Assembly (NCBI GenBank): GCA_050945515.1
Contig: JBMNTB010000005.1
Location: forward strand, 1-64,000
From: UBA1046 sp050945515
Lineage (GTDB): Bacteria; Bacillota; Clostridia; Saccharofermentanales; DTU023
Direction of reading: 5' to 3'
DNA length: 64,000 nucleotides
Shown: one piece after another, positions 40,906-49,838 of the stretch
How the letters are laid out: each line of letters starts with the position of its first letter
Position numbering within the stretch: the first letter of the stretch is position 1
Notes under the pieces: generated by a model
Database searches by the model: none
What the model was told of the DNA's origin: nothing
Seen by the model: the letters and a program-made list of their open reading frames with translations, nothing else
Made by a program: the position numbers and the translations under genes

Positions 40906-41955
40906 ATGGTTTTTCCTAAATATCAACATGGCGGCGACATTTACGGCATACAAGGCATTGACCTTGACTTTTCGATCAATCTCCATCCGGCAGGCATGCC
41001 TGTACAAATCAAAGAGGCGATCATTGCCAATGTCGATTGCTATGATGTCTACCCTGATCCTTATTGTCGTGAGCTGGCAGCTCGTGTTGCCGGACTCCGG
41101 CAGCTCAATCCATCCTGGTTTTGCTTTGGCAATGGTGCGGCGGATCTTATTTTCCGTCTGTTCTTTGCCCTGCGGCCGCGGCGACTGTTGACTCTGGCAC
41201 CCACATTCTCAGAATATGAGGAAGCGGCGGCTCAGGTGGGCTGTGAGATCGTGAGATTCTATCTTAAGCCTGAGGATGACTTCAGACTTGGGCCCGAGAT
41301 TTTAGCGCAGATCACTGCTGGAACCGATTTGGTTTTTCTCTGCAATCCCAACAATCCGAACGGGCTTCTGGCTGAGCCTGAGCTGATGCTGGAGCTAGTC
41401 CGCCATTGTGCGGCTCAGAGAACAGTGCTGGCAGTGGACGAGTGCTTCATGCCTTTCACATCAGGGTGCTCACTACAGGATCAAATAGAAAAATTTGATA
41501 ATTTAATTGTTTTTCGTGCTTTTACCAAGATTTTCGCCATGGCCGGACTGCGTCTCGGCTATGTCATGTGCTCTAATTTAAAGTTAATCAATCAATTACG
41601 TCTAATCACTCAGCCCTGGGTTGTTTCAACCGTAGCGCAGATTGCAGCTCTGGCGGCACTGCAAATTCCGGATTGGATTGCAGATACTGTGGCTTTGGTG
41701 GCTGCCGAACGAAGCAGAGTAGCCGCAGCATTGGCCGGATTGGGATTAAACGTTTTCCCCAGTGATGCCAACTATCTCCTGTTCAGTTCCGAAACACCCC
41801 TGTTTGAGCCTTTATTGTCCAGAGGGATTCTGATCCGCTCCTGCGCTAATTATTATGGTCTGGATGAAAGTTATTATCGGATTGGTTTGAAGAACAAAGA
41901 TGAGAATATATATCTTTTAGACCAGTTGGCGGACATCTTGCAATCAAACAGATGA
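40906..41955 (+). CDS. cobD: Threonine-phosphate decarboxylase-like aminotransferase
   Basis: A PLP-dependent class I/II aminotransferase-fold protein of 349 residues. It begins like CobD (YQHGGDIYGIQGIDLDFSINLHPAGMP), has NPNNPNG and the PLP lysine in FRAFTKIFAMAGLRLGYVM. Next to cbiB, the expected reaction is decarboxylation of L-threonine phosphate to aminopropanol phosphate. A histidinol-phosphate aminotransferase would share the fold but not the N-terminal HGG motif or the context. GAGGATGG precedes the ATG. Confidence 0.92.
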   Translation: MVFPKYQHGGDIYGIQGIDLDFSINLHPAGMPVQIKEAIIANVDCYDVYPDPYCRELAARVAGLRQLNPSWFCFGNGAADLIFRLFFALRPRRLLTLAPTFSEYEEAAAQVGCEIVRFYLKPEDDFRLGPEILAQITAGTDLVFLCNPNNPNGLLAEPELMLELVRHCAAQRTVLAVDECFMPFTSGCSLQDQIEKFDNLIVFRAFTKIFAMAGLRLGYVMCSNLKLINQLRLITQPWVVSTVAQIAALAALQIPDWIADTVALVAAERSRVAAALAGLGLNVFPSDANYLLFSSETPLFEPLLSRGILIRSCANYYGLDESYYRIGLKNKDENIYLLDQLADILQSNR

Positions 41956-41963
41956 AATTTTAC

Positions 41964-41992
41964 TTGATAAGATTAAAATGCTTGACTAGAAT
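41964..41992 (+). promoter_or_regulatory. Promoter immediately before the DUF368 gene
   Basis: TTGATA at 41964-41969 and TAGAAT at 41987-41992 with a 17-base spacer. The start point would fall near 41999, only a few bases before the ATG at 42002, so the transcript would be nearly leaderless. Confidence 0.5.
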
Positions 41993-42001
41993 TTACAAGA
42001 T

Positions 42002-42916
42002 ATGTCGAAAACAAAAGCAAAGCAAAGTGAACACAAGGAAATTACCATCCCTGAGGAAAAAGGTCTTGGCAGCTGGTTAGTCAGATTGCTGAAAGGTGTC
42101 CTGATTGGGATCGGGGCTATTTTGCCCGGACTCTCCGGCGGGGTTTTGGCGGTCATTTTCGGTGTCTATGACTATTTGATGGTTTTCCTTAGCAGTCTGA
42201 CTAAGGATTTCCTCAAGCGGCTGAAGTATTTTTTGCCCATCGGTATCGGCGGGATTGTCGGACTGCTGATTTTTTCAGTAGCGGTGGCATATGCTTTCAG
42301 TTCATATGAGCCAATCTTTGTCTGTCTCTTCTTGGGTTTTGTAGTAGGCACGCTTCCGACAATTTTTCGCAAAGCCGGTGCAGAGGGTAGAGGTGGTAAG
42401 GAGATGGCGAGTCTGGTTTTAGCTCTTGGCACCATCGTTGCACTTATGCTGCTGGGCGGTAGTTATCTGCCTCAGATCGCCCCTAGTTTCCCGGTCTGGA
42501 TCGGAGCCGGTTTTCTGATCGGGCTGGGTGTGATCATTCCAGGCTTATCAACCTCGAATTTTCTGATGTATCTTGGGCTTTACGATAAGATGGCTCAGAG
42601 TGTCAAAGATCTGGAACCTATGGTGGTTATTCCTATCATGATTGGTGTGGGTTTGACTGTCATTATGTTGGCCAAAGCGGCCGCTTGGATGTTTAAGACA
42701 CACTACTCAATGGTTTATCATATTCTCTTCGGACTGGTGCTAGGCTCTTGTGTCGGAATTGTGCCGACCATTGTTTGGCCGGCATTGCAACCGGCAGGGC
42801 TGGACCGGATGGGTCTATCTTTACCGGTTGCGATCGCTTTTTGTATATTGGCATTTTTTCTGGGCACACTATTGTCTTTCCTCTTCAGTTTTTTGGAGAA
42901 AAAATACGAAACATAA
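42002..42916 (+). CDS. DUF368 membrane protein (polyprenyl-phosphate translocase family)
   Basis: A 304-residue multi-helix membrane protein of the DUF368 family. It has the hallmark GIGAILPGLSGGVLAVIFGVYD and, in the second half, GLGVIIPGLSTSNFLMYLGLYD, an internal duplication of the re-entrant PG(L)S motif. DUF368 members (PopT type) have been shown to recycle undecaprenyl phosphate across the membrane. The next genes are cell-wall enzymes, in line with that role. No ribosome binding site is visible before the ATG, and the promoter ends only a few bases upstream. The C-terminal LSFLFSFLEKKYET looks like a clean end. Confidence 0.9.
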   Translation: MSKTKAKQSEHKEITIPEEKGLGSWLVRLLKGVLIGIGAILPGLSGGVLAVIFGVYDYLMVFLSSLTKDFLKRLKYFLPIGIGGIVGLLIFSVAVAYAFSSYEPIFVCLFLGFVVGTLPTIFRKAGAEGRGGKEMASLVLALGTIVALMLLGGSYLPQIAPSFPVWIGAGFLIGLGVIIPGLSTSNFLMYLGLYDKMAQSVKDLEPMVVIPIMIGVGLTVIMLAKAAAWMFKTHYSMVYHILFGLVLGSCVGIVPTIVWPALQPAGLDRMGLSLPVAIAFCILAFFLGTLLSFLFSFLEKKYET

Positions 42917-42969
42917 TTGAAATTTGAAACCCCTGTTTGCAAGAATAATTACCTGAAAAGCTGCGAAAC

Positions 42970-42999
42970 TTGATTTTAATATCTGAATTCGGCTATAAT
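42970..42999 (+). promoter_or_regulatory. Promoter P1 of the SH3-NlpC gene
   Basis: TTGATT at 42970-42975 and TATAAT at 42994-42999 with an 18-base spacer, giving a leader of about 200 bases. Confidence 0.5.
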
Positions 43000-43091
43000 T
43001 CTATAGTCATATTTTTGATTCAGCTGAAACAAAAAGTAGGAAAAGTTCACATCAATGCCACAATCTATCTGTACTTTAGTCTTGTAGTAAC

Positions 43092-43120
43092 TTGATACAC
43101 AGTCTGAATCGAGGTAAAAT
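43092..43120 (+). promoter_or_regulatory. Promoter P2 of the SH3-NlpC gene
   Basis: TTGATA at 43092-43097 and TAAAAT at 43115-43120 with a 17-base spacer, giving a leader of about 80 bases. Confidence 0.45.
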
Positions 43121-43207
43121 AATAGTTAATTCTATGAGATTATTGCCGGTCAGCTGAGAAATATATGGATAGCAGCAGTCCGGCAAAATTGAAAAGAGAA
43201 AAAATTT

Positions 43208-45376
43208 ATGAAAAAGAAAGACATTAGTCTCTCCGATATTACTTCATCGCCAATACGCTCTGCCGGCATGAGGAAACCAAAGCGCAAGACCTTGCGCTTG
43301 CTTCAGCGTTACCGCAATAATGCTCCTGTCGGTCTGGGCAGGCGAGTTTTATTTTTAGGTTTGCCCACGATAGCAGCTATTCTGGTTGTAGCTGTGCTAG
43401 TCGTCCAGATTCAGGTTGCCAGAGGGCAGCAGACCGATATCAGTTTTGAGCGCCCGGAAAGAAGTTCCTTGGAAGTAGATATTCTGCCGGAGCAAAATTC
43501 AGGACGTGATCTAAATCCCGGTGAACTTATCCAGCTTGAACAGGAAACAAAGGCAGCTCCTGCGTCTGAAGCAACTCCTGCTTCTGCAATAGAAATTAGT
43601 GAGGAAGCGACTGAAAGATATGAGTTCCCGACAGAGCCTGAAGTGACAGAGACAACCACGCTGCCGACTTCAAAACCGAAAAAAGTATATGCCAATGCAG
43701 TTTTAAATTTCCGTGCTTCTCCGGGTACCAATGGAGCTGTTTTAGGACAGCTGATGTATGGTGAGGCAGTAACCGAGCTGGCTAAAGATGAGGGCTGGTC
43801 TTATGTCAAGACTTACCAGGATGTTGAAGGTTATGTCAAATCGCAGTACCTGCAAGATAGTAAGCCGGCACCCCGGGTCAAGGCGACTGAGCCTGCTCCT
43901 ACCAAAGCCAAGACAACTAAGACTACAGCCGCGGAAACAACCGCTAAGGCCACGGAACCCACATCTGATCCGAATACTATCACTACTGAACCGTCCCCTG
44001 AGTCTTTAATTCGCTATGTCAATGTAGATATGGCAAATATCCGTACAGAACCTAATGCTGATTCAGAGCGAGTGGGCTTCGCTCAGCGTGGCACTGTAAT
44101 TAGCTTGATCAAAGTGGATGGCGAATGGGCTAAGATCAAGACTGACACCGGTTTGACCGGCTATATGATGACCAATCTGTTCCAGAAACAAAAAATTGCC
44201 AAGACTGAAAACAGTATTAATATGGGCGTAGATAATTGGGTCACGGTCAGCTACGGATACTTGCGTGCGGAACCGTCAACTGAGTCCGAAGCTGTTGGTG
44301 ATGTCCGCCTTAACGATAAAGTGTACCAGATTTCTACCGATGGTATCTGGTCCAAAGTTGAGCTTGCTAATGGGGATAAGGGCTATCTGCGCAACGATCT
44401 CTTGACTACAGTTAAGCCGGAAGCTCCGCCACAGGAGGCTGAGCAGCCGACTGCACCTGCTGCGACGGAATATCGTGATACCAATGTCAACGTCTATGTG
44501 ACGGTTTCTTATGCTAATCTACGAGAGAAAGACAGTACCGACAGTTCAGTTGTGGGATCAGCTGTTCTGGACGAAAAGCTGAAACAGCTCTCCACCAATG
44601 GCAGCTGGTCAAAAGTTAAGAAAAGCAATGGCCAGGTAGCATATATCAGCAATGATATTATTTCTACTACAGCACCCGGTTCAGAAGAGACGCCGACCGA
44701 ACAGCCGAAAGAAGAGGAAGTCTTTAAAGATATAAATAAAAAGGCCTGGGTGGGTGTTCATACTGCGAATGTCAGACAAGAACCTAATACTGTTTCCTCT
44801 ATCGTGACTAAATTAGGTTATGGCGAAAGCTTTACCAGGATCAGTAGTAATGGTACGTGGTCATATATTGAAACTGAAGACGGTAAGAAAGGTTATCTGG
44901 TTAATTCTCTGATTTCTACTAAAGAGATCCAGAAACCGGAAGTTGCAGATGATCCTGAACCGGAAGAACCCGAAACGGATTCCAAAGCTGCCCAGAGGCG
45001 TCAGGTTGTAGATAAAGCCATGAGCGCTTTAGGGGTTAGATATGTATTTGCCGGTGCGAGTATGAACGGTTTTGACTGTTCCGGTCTAACTATGTGGGCT
45101 TATGCCTCGATTGGTGTTAAGCTACCTCACAGTGCTAATTCTCAGGGCAAGTCATATGTGAAATCTATACCGTTTTCGCACAGCGATTATTCCAATCTGC
45201 GTTTAGGAGATTTGCTCTTCTTTGGCTACTCTAATTCAAAATATAGTCACGTAGGTATATATGTCGGTGATGGTAAGATGATTCACGCACCTAGACCCGG
45301 GACGGTGGTCAGAATAGAAGGCTTTGCCAACCGCAAGTCAAAACCATTACAGAAAGTCGGGCGCATTATCAACTGA
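43208..45376 (+). CDS. Peptidoglycan endopeptidase: five SH3 domains plus NlpC/P60
   Basis: A 722-residue cell-wall hydrolase. One N-terminal membrane segment is near 45-68 (VLFLGLPTIAAILVVAVLVV), then a Pro/Thr/Glu-rich linker. Five bacterial SH3 repeats follow at about 157-217, 265-330, 342-400, 428-486 and 513-571, each with a (N/L)xR start and a GW or GxW..V core. The NlpC/P60 domain (about 598-722) has the catalytic Cys in GFDCSGLTMWAY, His in KYSHVGIYVGDG and a third residue in IHAPRPG. It likely cuts D-Glu-diaminoacid bonds in peptidoglycan. The ribosome binding site is weak; two promoters lie upstream. Confidence 0.94.
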   Translation: MKKKDISLSDITSSPIRSAGMRKPKRKTLRLLQRYRNNAPVGLGRRVLFLGLPTIAAILVVAVLVVQIQVARGQQTDISFERPERSSLEVDILPEQNSGRDLNPGELIQLEQETKAAPASEATPASAIEISEEATERYEFPTEPEVTETTTLPTSKPKKVYANAVLNFRASPGTNGAVLGQLMYGEAVTELAKDEGWSYVKTYQDVEGYVKSQYLQDSKPAPRVKATEPAPTKAKTTKTTAAETTAKATEPTSDPNTITTEPSPESLIRYVNVDMANIRTEPNADSERVGFAQRGTVISLIKVDGEWAKIKTDTGLTGYMMTNLFQKQKIAKTENSINMGVDNWVTVSYGYLRAEPSTESEAVGDVRLNDKVYQISTDGIWSKVELANGDKGYLRNDLLTTVKPEAPPQEAEQPTAPAATEYRDTNVNVYVTVSYANLREKDSTDSSVVGSAVLDEKLKQLSTNGSWSKVKKSNGQVAYISNDIISTTAPGSEETPTEQPKEEEVFKDINKKAWVGVHTANVRQEPNTVSSIVTKLGYGESFTRISSNGTWSYIETEDGKKGYLVNSLISTKEIQKPEVADDPEPEEPETDSKAAQRRQVVDKAMSALGVRYVFAGASMNGFDCSGLTMWAYASIGVKLPHSANSQGKSYVKSIPFSHSDYSNLRLGDLLFFGYSNSKYSHVGIYVGDGKMIHAPRPGTVVRIEGFANRKSKPLQKVGRIIN

Positions 45377-45406
45377 CAGGTTTTACCGACTAATTAATTT
45401 GGACTG

Positions 45407-45449
45407 CGGATCCGAGGGCAATCTGTTAGAATACCTTCGGATTCGTTTT
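45407..45449 (+). terminator. Terminator between SH3-NlpC and VanW genes
   Basis: CGGATCCGAGGG (45407-45418) pairs with CCTTCGGATTCG (45434-45445) in a 12-bp stem with two G-U pairs, followed by TTTT. Confidence 0.7.
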
Positions 45450-45487
45450 ATCTGAACAGATACAGCTAATGTATACTAGGAATGAGT

Positions 45488-47680
45488 ATGAAGAACACCA
45501 ATGAACCAAAAAATTCCGGAGTCAGAAGACCCAGAATTAATCAGAACCTGACAGATCAGGGGGCAAGAGAATATTCGCGCCCGCAGCGTGCCGGTTCAGG
45601 CAGCTTTCGGGAGAATTTGAGGACAGAGCCTGCTGCGGCTAGTGCACATAAGCAGACAAAGTCTAAATCCCATAATACTAGCATTGATGCGAACAAGATT
45701 ATGCAGAAAAAAACGTTGAGGCCGCCCAGTATTCCGGTACCGCCTACAACCATTAGGCAGACTCGGTCAACGATATCTGCGGGAGATCGTGCGGCAGTTC
45801 CCCCGGCAGGAAATGGTGTTCGTCAAGTTAATCAGCAGATGCGGGCAAAGGTAACAGCTGCCGACGGTGGACAGCCTGCTGATGCCCCGTTTTTCATGGC
45901 GCCGCCCGGACGGACGACTGCCACAAGACGAAGTAGTTCCCGATCTCAATCTGCATCAGCCAAGACAACTGCTTCAACTTCAAGGAATCAGGATAAGTTA
46001 ACCAGAGCCCCGAACAAAAAGAAATTTAATTCTACATTGCTGATAACTTTGCTAGCTATTGTAATTTTGGTGCCGCTTATTTATTTTGCCGGCAAAGCGG
46101 TAGGAATTTTCTCGGGAGTGAACACAGGTAATGATCAGGAAACCGGCTCCGATACTTTTGCGCCTTCGGTGACAGTTGATCCTACGCTGGTCGACACATC
46201 TACGGAAGAATTCCAATTAGCACTGAGTATGACAGAAAAAGAAATTGTTTATCCGGGAGTTTTCTTAGGAGACGTCAACTTGGCTAATCTGTCTCGTGAA
46301 GAGTTGCAGGACAAGCTTAAGCAGCTTAGTGAAGACTGGTCGCAGAACAACTCAGTTGTTCTGGCGCTGGGAGAAGAAAATAAATATGTCAAGTACAGTG
46401 AACTAGGCATAACACTCGCAGTGAACGAGTTGTTTACTGAGATTTGGTCCTACGGCAGAAAGGCTACTGATGAAAACCCGGATCTGCAGGTTCTGGCGCG
46501 CTATGAGGAAATTCTGAATCTGGAGAAAAATCCGGTTGTGGTTGAGTTTAAATATAAATATAGCGAAACACAGATTGCAGCCAATCTGAAGACACTGTTG
46601 GCAGATATAATTCAAACCCCGGTATCGGCACAAGCCACATCTTTTGACGAATCCAGCTTGCAATTCAAGATAACTCCGGAGGTAGTTGGCAGATCAGTCG
46701 ACTTTAAAGCTGCTGCGGGGGCAATTATTGAACACCTGGATAACAGAGAAGCCGGCAATCGCGTTGAGATAGAAACGAAAGTGGCATATCCGGAAATTAC
46801 GGCAGTTGATCTGAGCAAGCAGGTTCATCTGCTTTCCGAGGCATCAACAAAAATTTATTCCCAACATAAGGGTCGAATGAGCAATTTGCGTGTTGTTGCT
46901 GAGAGAATTTCCGGACATGTTATGCAGCCGGGAGAAGTTTTTTCCTATATGTCCGCCGTAGGTCCGATTACTATCGAAAACGGCTTTGAAAACGCATCTA
47001 TTTTACTCCAGGGTGAATATGTTGATGGTATCGGTGGTGGCCTGTGTCAACCTAGTACGACTTTGTTTCAGGCTGCGGCCACAGCCGGTATGACTATTAT
47101 GGAACGAAGAAATCATGGTCTGGTCGGTGATTATTTTGAGCCTGGCATGGATGCCATGGTTTCTACAGCCCAGGATCTTAAATTCAGAAATGATTCCAAG
47201 CAGCCGGTGGCCATAATCATGACGGTTACGAACAAAAAAGTTTCGGTGCGTATCTATGGTAATACCAAGCCCAAGAATGTGACCATCAAATTGTCCGCTG
47301 AACAGATTGGCAAGGTGGTTCCTCCGGGCGCTCCTGTATATATTGAGGACGAGACTTTGAGTCCGGGCCAGACAGTGAGAGTCAATAAGGCGCGAGATGG
47401 CACCGGCTGGCAAACTTATCTGGATTTTTATCAGGATGGTAAATTTGTCAGGAAAGAGAAACTTTGGCGCAGTCGTTATAAGCCCAGGCCAGAGACTTTC
47501 AGGGTAGCGAAAGGATGCATTCCTGCCGGCTTCCCGGGTGCTACCGAGCCGGGAGAGACTACGATAGAGACTACGGAACCAACACCTACTGTAATAGATG
47601 CGCCGACAGAAGCGCCCACCGCGCCGGCACCTACAGAAGGACCGACAGAAACGTCTGCGCCGCCGCCTGAGGGTGGCTAA
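45488..47680 (+). CDS. VanW family membrane protein with PG-binding-like domain
   Basis: A 730-residue protein. The N-terminal 180 residues are a basic, disordered cytoplasmic region (Ser, Arg and Thr rich). One membrane segment lies near 181-200 (LLITLLAIVILVPLIYFAG). Outside it has a YoaR-type peptidoglycan-binding domain (YPGVFLGDVNLANLSREELQDKL) and the VanW domain at about 455-590 (RISGHVMQPGEVFSYM, GGGLCQPSTTLFQAA). The C-terminus is a Thr/Pro/Glu-rich tail. The role is probably wall-linked; VanW itself has no proven reaction. ATG 45488 has AGG 7 bases upstream; ATG 45482 is two codons earlier. Confidence 0.9.
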   Translation: MKNTNEPKNSGVRRPRINQNLTDQGAREYSRPQRAGSGSFRENLRTEPAAASAHKQTKSKSHNTSIDANKIMQKKTLRPPSIPVPPTTIRQTRSTISAGDRAAVPPAGNGVRQVNQQMRAKVTAADGGQPADAPFFMAPPGRTTATRRSSSRSQSASAKTTASTSRNQDKLTRAPNKKKFNSTLLITLLAIVILVPLIYFAGKAVGIFSGVNTGNDQETGSDTFAPSVTVDPTLVDTSTEEFQLALSMTEKEIVYPGVFLGDVNLANLSREELQDKLKQLSEDWSQNNSVVLALGEENKYVKYSELGITLAVNELFTEIWSYGRKATDENPDLQVLARYEEILNLEKNPVVVEFKYKYSETQIAANLKTLLADIIQTPVSAQATSFDESSLQFKITPEVVGRSVDFKAAAGAIIEHLDNREAGNRVEIETKVAYPEITAVDLSKQVHLLSEASTKIYSQHKGRMSNLRVVAERISGHVMQPGEVFSYMSAVGPITIENGFENASILLQGEYVDGIGGGLCQPSTTLFQAAATAGMTIMERRNHGLVGDYFEPGMDAMVSTAQDLKFRNDSKQPVAIIMTVTNKKVSVRIYGNTKPKNVTIKLSAEQIGKVVPPGAPVYIEDETLSPGQTVRVNKARDGTGWQTYLDFYQDGKFVRKEKLWRSRYKPRPETFRVAKGCIPAGFPGATEPGETTIETTEPTPTVIDAPTEAPTAPAPTEGPTETSAPPPEGG

Positions 47681-47702
47681 GTCATAATTCCAGAGTTTCC
47701 GG

Positions 47703-49838
47703 TCAGCGGTGTAGAGGCGATTGCCTAAAAATATCCGGGTTAATCACATAGATTTTGCTGTTATTCTGGTTAGGAAATGAGGCGGACAGCGGATAGAGTA
47801 GCGCTACCAATTCTTCATCAATGCTGATATCAGGATGATCGCGCGCTTCATCATCAATCAGAACAGCATCAATTCTGCTTTGTTCCAGATACTCCTGATA
47901 GGCAGCTGCTGTTGTCAAGACCGCCAGTTGTTCCAGTTCATGGAGACGAGCTTCCGTATCATGTCCGGCCGACCAGGCATAATAGGGATGACCGTACCAG
48001 GCTCTGCGTCCGGTCAAAAAGAATTGGTGATAAGCTGCCGGTGCAGTAAGAAACACGGCATCAGGGGCAGTATTCTGCTCAATCCAGTCCGTCAGTTCAC
48101 TTCGGAGCGGTATCGAAAGCCTGATCTGACTGAGATTGTGGAAAACCAGACATTCATATATTCCCGATATTGTTAGAACAAAAATTAGAAGCCAGGTGGC
48201 AATTACCAGCAAGATCTTGCTAACACGCTGTTTTGTCAGAGCAGGCAAATGGAGTAAAAAGCCGGATATAGGAATACTCCAGAGAATGATTGTGATCATG
48301 ATCAGTTTATGGTTCACTGTGACATCAGGCGTGAGAGAGAAGAGGAAAGCGAATATTAGGGGGCATGAGCTGAGGATGATCCAGAAGCGCAGCCGTTTTA
48401 GCATTAAAAATACGATGATTATTAGCGGCAGCAGAATTCCGGTCAGCTCTAGCAGATAATGTAAAATGCCCGGCAGGCTTCGGTTTTCGCTGATAAAACC
48501 GGGCTGGAAAATCTGACTGGGCAAGGTGGGATTGTTGCTAAAAATCTGATTCTGCAAGAGGGCAGATGCTGTACCTATCACGGCACCAATCAGCAAATAG
48601 AGCCGATTATCTGAGATCATAGCCAGGCAAAACAACAGCATCAAAGCAGAGAGGAATACTGAACCATGCCAATAAGGCAGCAGGATGAGAAACAATACCA
48701 GTATCAACTGCTGCCCGCTTTGTTTGGGAACTGCGGTCAGCCAATAATCCCTTTTCAACCATCCGGTCAGCCAAGACTTAAGTGCTGAGCTGCTTTCAGT
48801 TTGGATGGAACGGATATGGTCGCTCTGCAAGAGCAGAATAATCATCAATACTGCCAAGGCGGTGGGGAGATGTCTCTGATTGGCATAGACATTGATCGAC
48901 CAAAGTCCCCAATCTTCTTTCGGAGTATCACCTATAAAATGACTGTGACGGAGTAATTTTTCCCAGACTGGTATTTGGTCCTGCAAGGAATCCCTGATGC
49001 TGCCGGCCAAGAAAGAGAAAAAGGCCAGAGAACTACGAAATATTGCCAGGAAAGGGGCGAGCAGTATGGTACCTTGTCTTCCGGTCAAACGCCAGGCCAG
49101 CAGACCCAAGAGGATGAGAAAGCTGACCAGACCGAACCAGGTCAATAGATTTAAAGCGAGGTAGATCGGCAAGCCTCCGGCGACCAACATCCCTGCCAGG
49201 TGGAAAAAGAAAAAATGATAATTTATGCCGTCAGCGGCAAAATGCGGATAATCCGGTGGAATATTTGCTCCCTGAGCAAAAGCTGAAGTGAGAGCAGTGT
49301 GCGGGGATAGGTCCGAAAAAACCGAGGCGCCTGCCCGAAGATAACCATTAGCTTCATGAAAAGAAGTATGCAACAACCAATATGAAAAGATGGCAGCTGC
49401 CAGTGCCAAAATCAGCAAGTATAGGATAGGTGCGGCAGCAAGGCTATCTAGCAGACTGTTCCCTGCAGCGAGGTGAGAACGACTTACTATCGGCTTCGAG
49501 TTGTAATTAATTTTTTCCTTTTTACTGTTCCGGATATTCTGCCGCACTTGAACTATTAAATAGCAGATGCTTAACCCCAAGGTCAGCCAACAGGCGATTC
49601 TCTCCGGCCCCAGAGGAAACAATCTGTCTGTACCCAAAGATCTGAACAGCCAAGTTAGCCAGAAACTCAGAGTGGAAAAAAAGATCAGCCCCATCCAGCT
49701 TCCCGTCAGAACAACAAAAACAACAATTCCTCCGGGTGCTATTTGACGATTTCTATTGAAGACAGGCCTGTTTAGACGGGTGTCAACAAATATTGTCCCG
49801 GCAGCGGAAAAACAGACCAGGAGAACAATGCCAAACAT
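47703..49838 (-). CDS. Polytopic membrane protein, probable GT-C-type glycosyltransferase
   Basis: A 711-residue protein with about a dozen membrane helices and a C-terminal soluble part. An acidic loop after the first helices (ASVFSDLSPHTALTSAFAQG) and the segment FAADGINYHFFFFHLAG resemble GT-C lipid-sugar transferases. The C-terminus has GRRAWYGHPYYAWSAGHD, like the end domain of many GT-C proteins, then a Rossmann-like IDAVLIDDE. The specific family is not certain. Its ATG overlaps the stop of the glycosyltransferase gene upstream (TAATG), so the two are coupled: the GT2 partner makes a polyprenyl-phosphate sugar that this protein could use. Confidence 0.75.
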   Translation of the reverse strand: MFGIVLLVCFSAAGTIFVDTRLNRPVFNRNRQIAPGGIVVFVVLTGSWMGLIFFSTLSFWLTWLFRSLGTDRLFPLGPERIACWLTLGLSICYLIVQVRQNIRNSKKEKINYNSKPIVSRSHLAAGNSLLDSLAAAPILYLLILALAAAIFSYWLLHTSFHEANGYLRAGASVFSDLSPHTALTSAFAQGANIPPDYPHFAADGINYHFFFFHLAGMLVAGGLPIYLALNLLTWFGLVSFLILLGLLAWRLTGRQGTILLAPFLAIFRSSLAFFSFLAGSIRDSLQDQIPVWEKLLRHSHFIGDTPKEDWGLWSINVYANQRHLPTALAVLMIILLLQSDHIRSIQTESSSALKSWLTGWLKRDYWLTAVPKQSGQQLILVLFLILLPYWHGSVFLSALMLLFCLAMISDNRLYLLIGAVIGTASALLQNQIFSNNPTLPSQIFQPGFISENRSLPGILHYLLELTGILLPLIIIVFLMLKRLRFWIILSSCPLIFAFLFSLTPDVTVNHKLIMITIILWSIPISGFLLHLPALTKQRVSKILLVIATWLLIFVLTISGIYECLVFHNLSQIRLSIPLRSELTDWIEQNTAPDAVFLTAPAAYHQFFLTGRRAWYGHPYYAWSAGHDTEARLHELEQLAVLTTAAAYQEYLEQSRIDAVLIDDEARDHPDISIDEELVALLYPLSASFPNQNNSKIYVINPDIFRQSPLHR

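Larger units (their letters stand above)
42917..43207 (+). other. Intergenic region with two promoters before the SH3-NlpC gene
   Basis: About 290 bp without a gene. It carries the two promoter candidates listed next and no clear hairpin. Confidence 0.5.
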
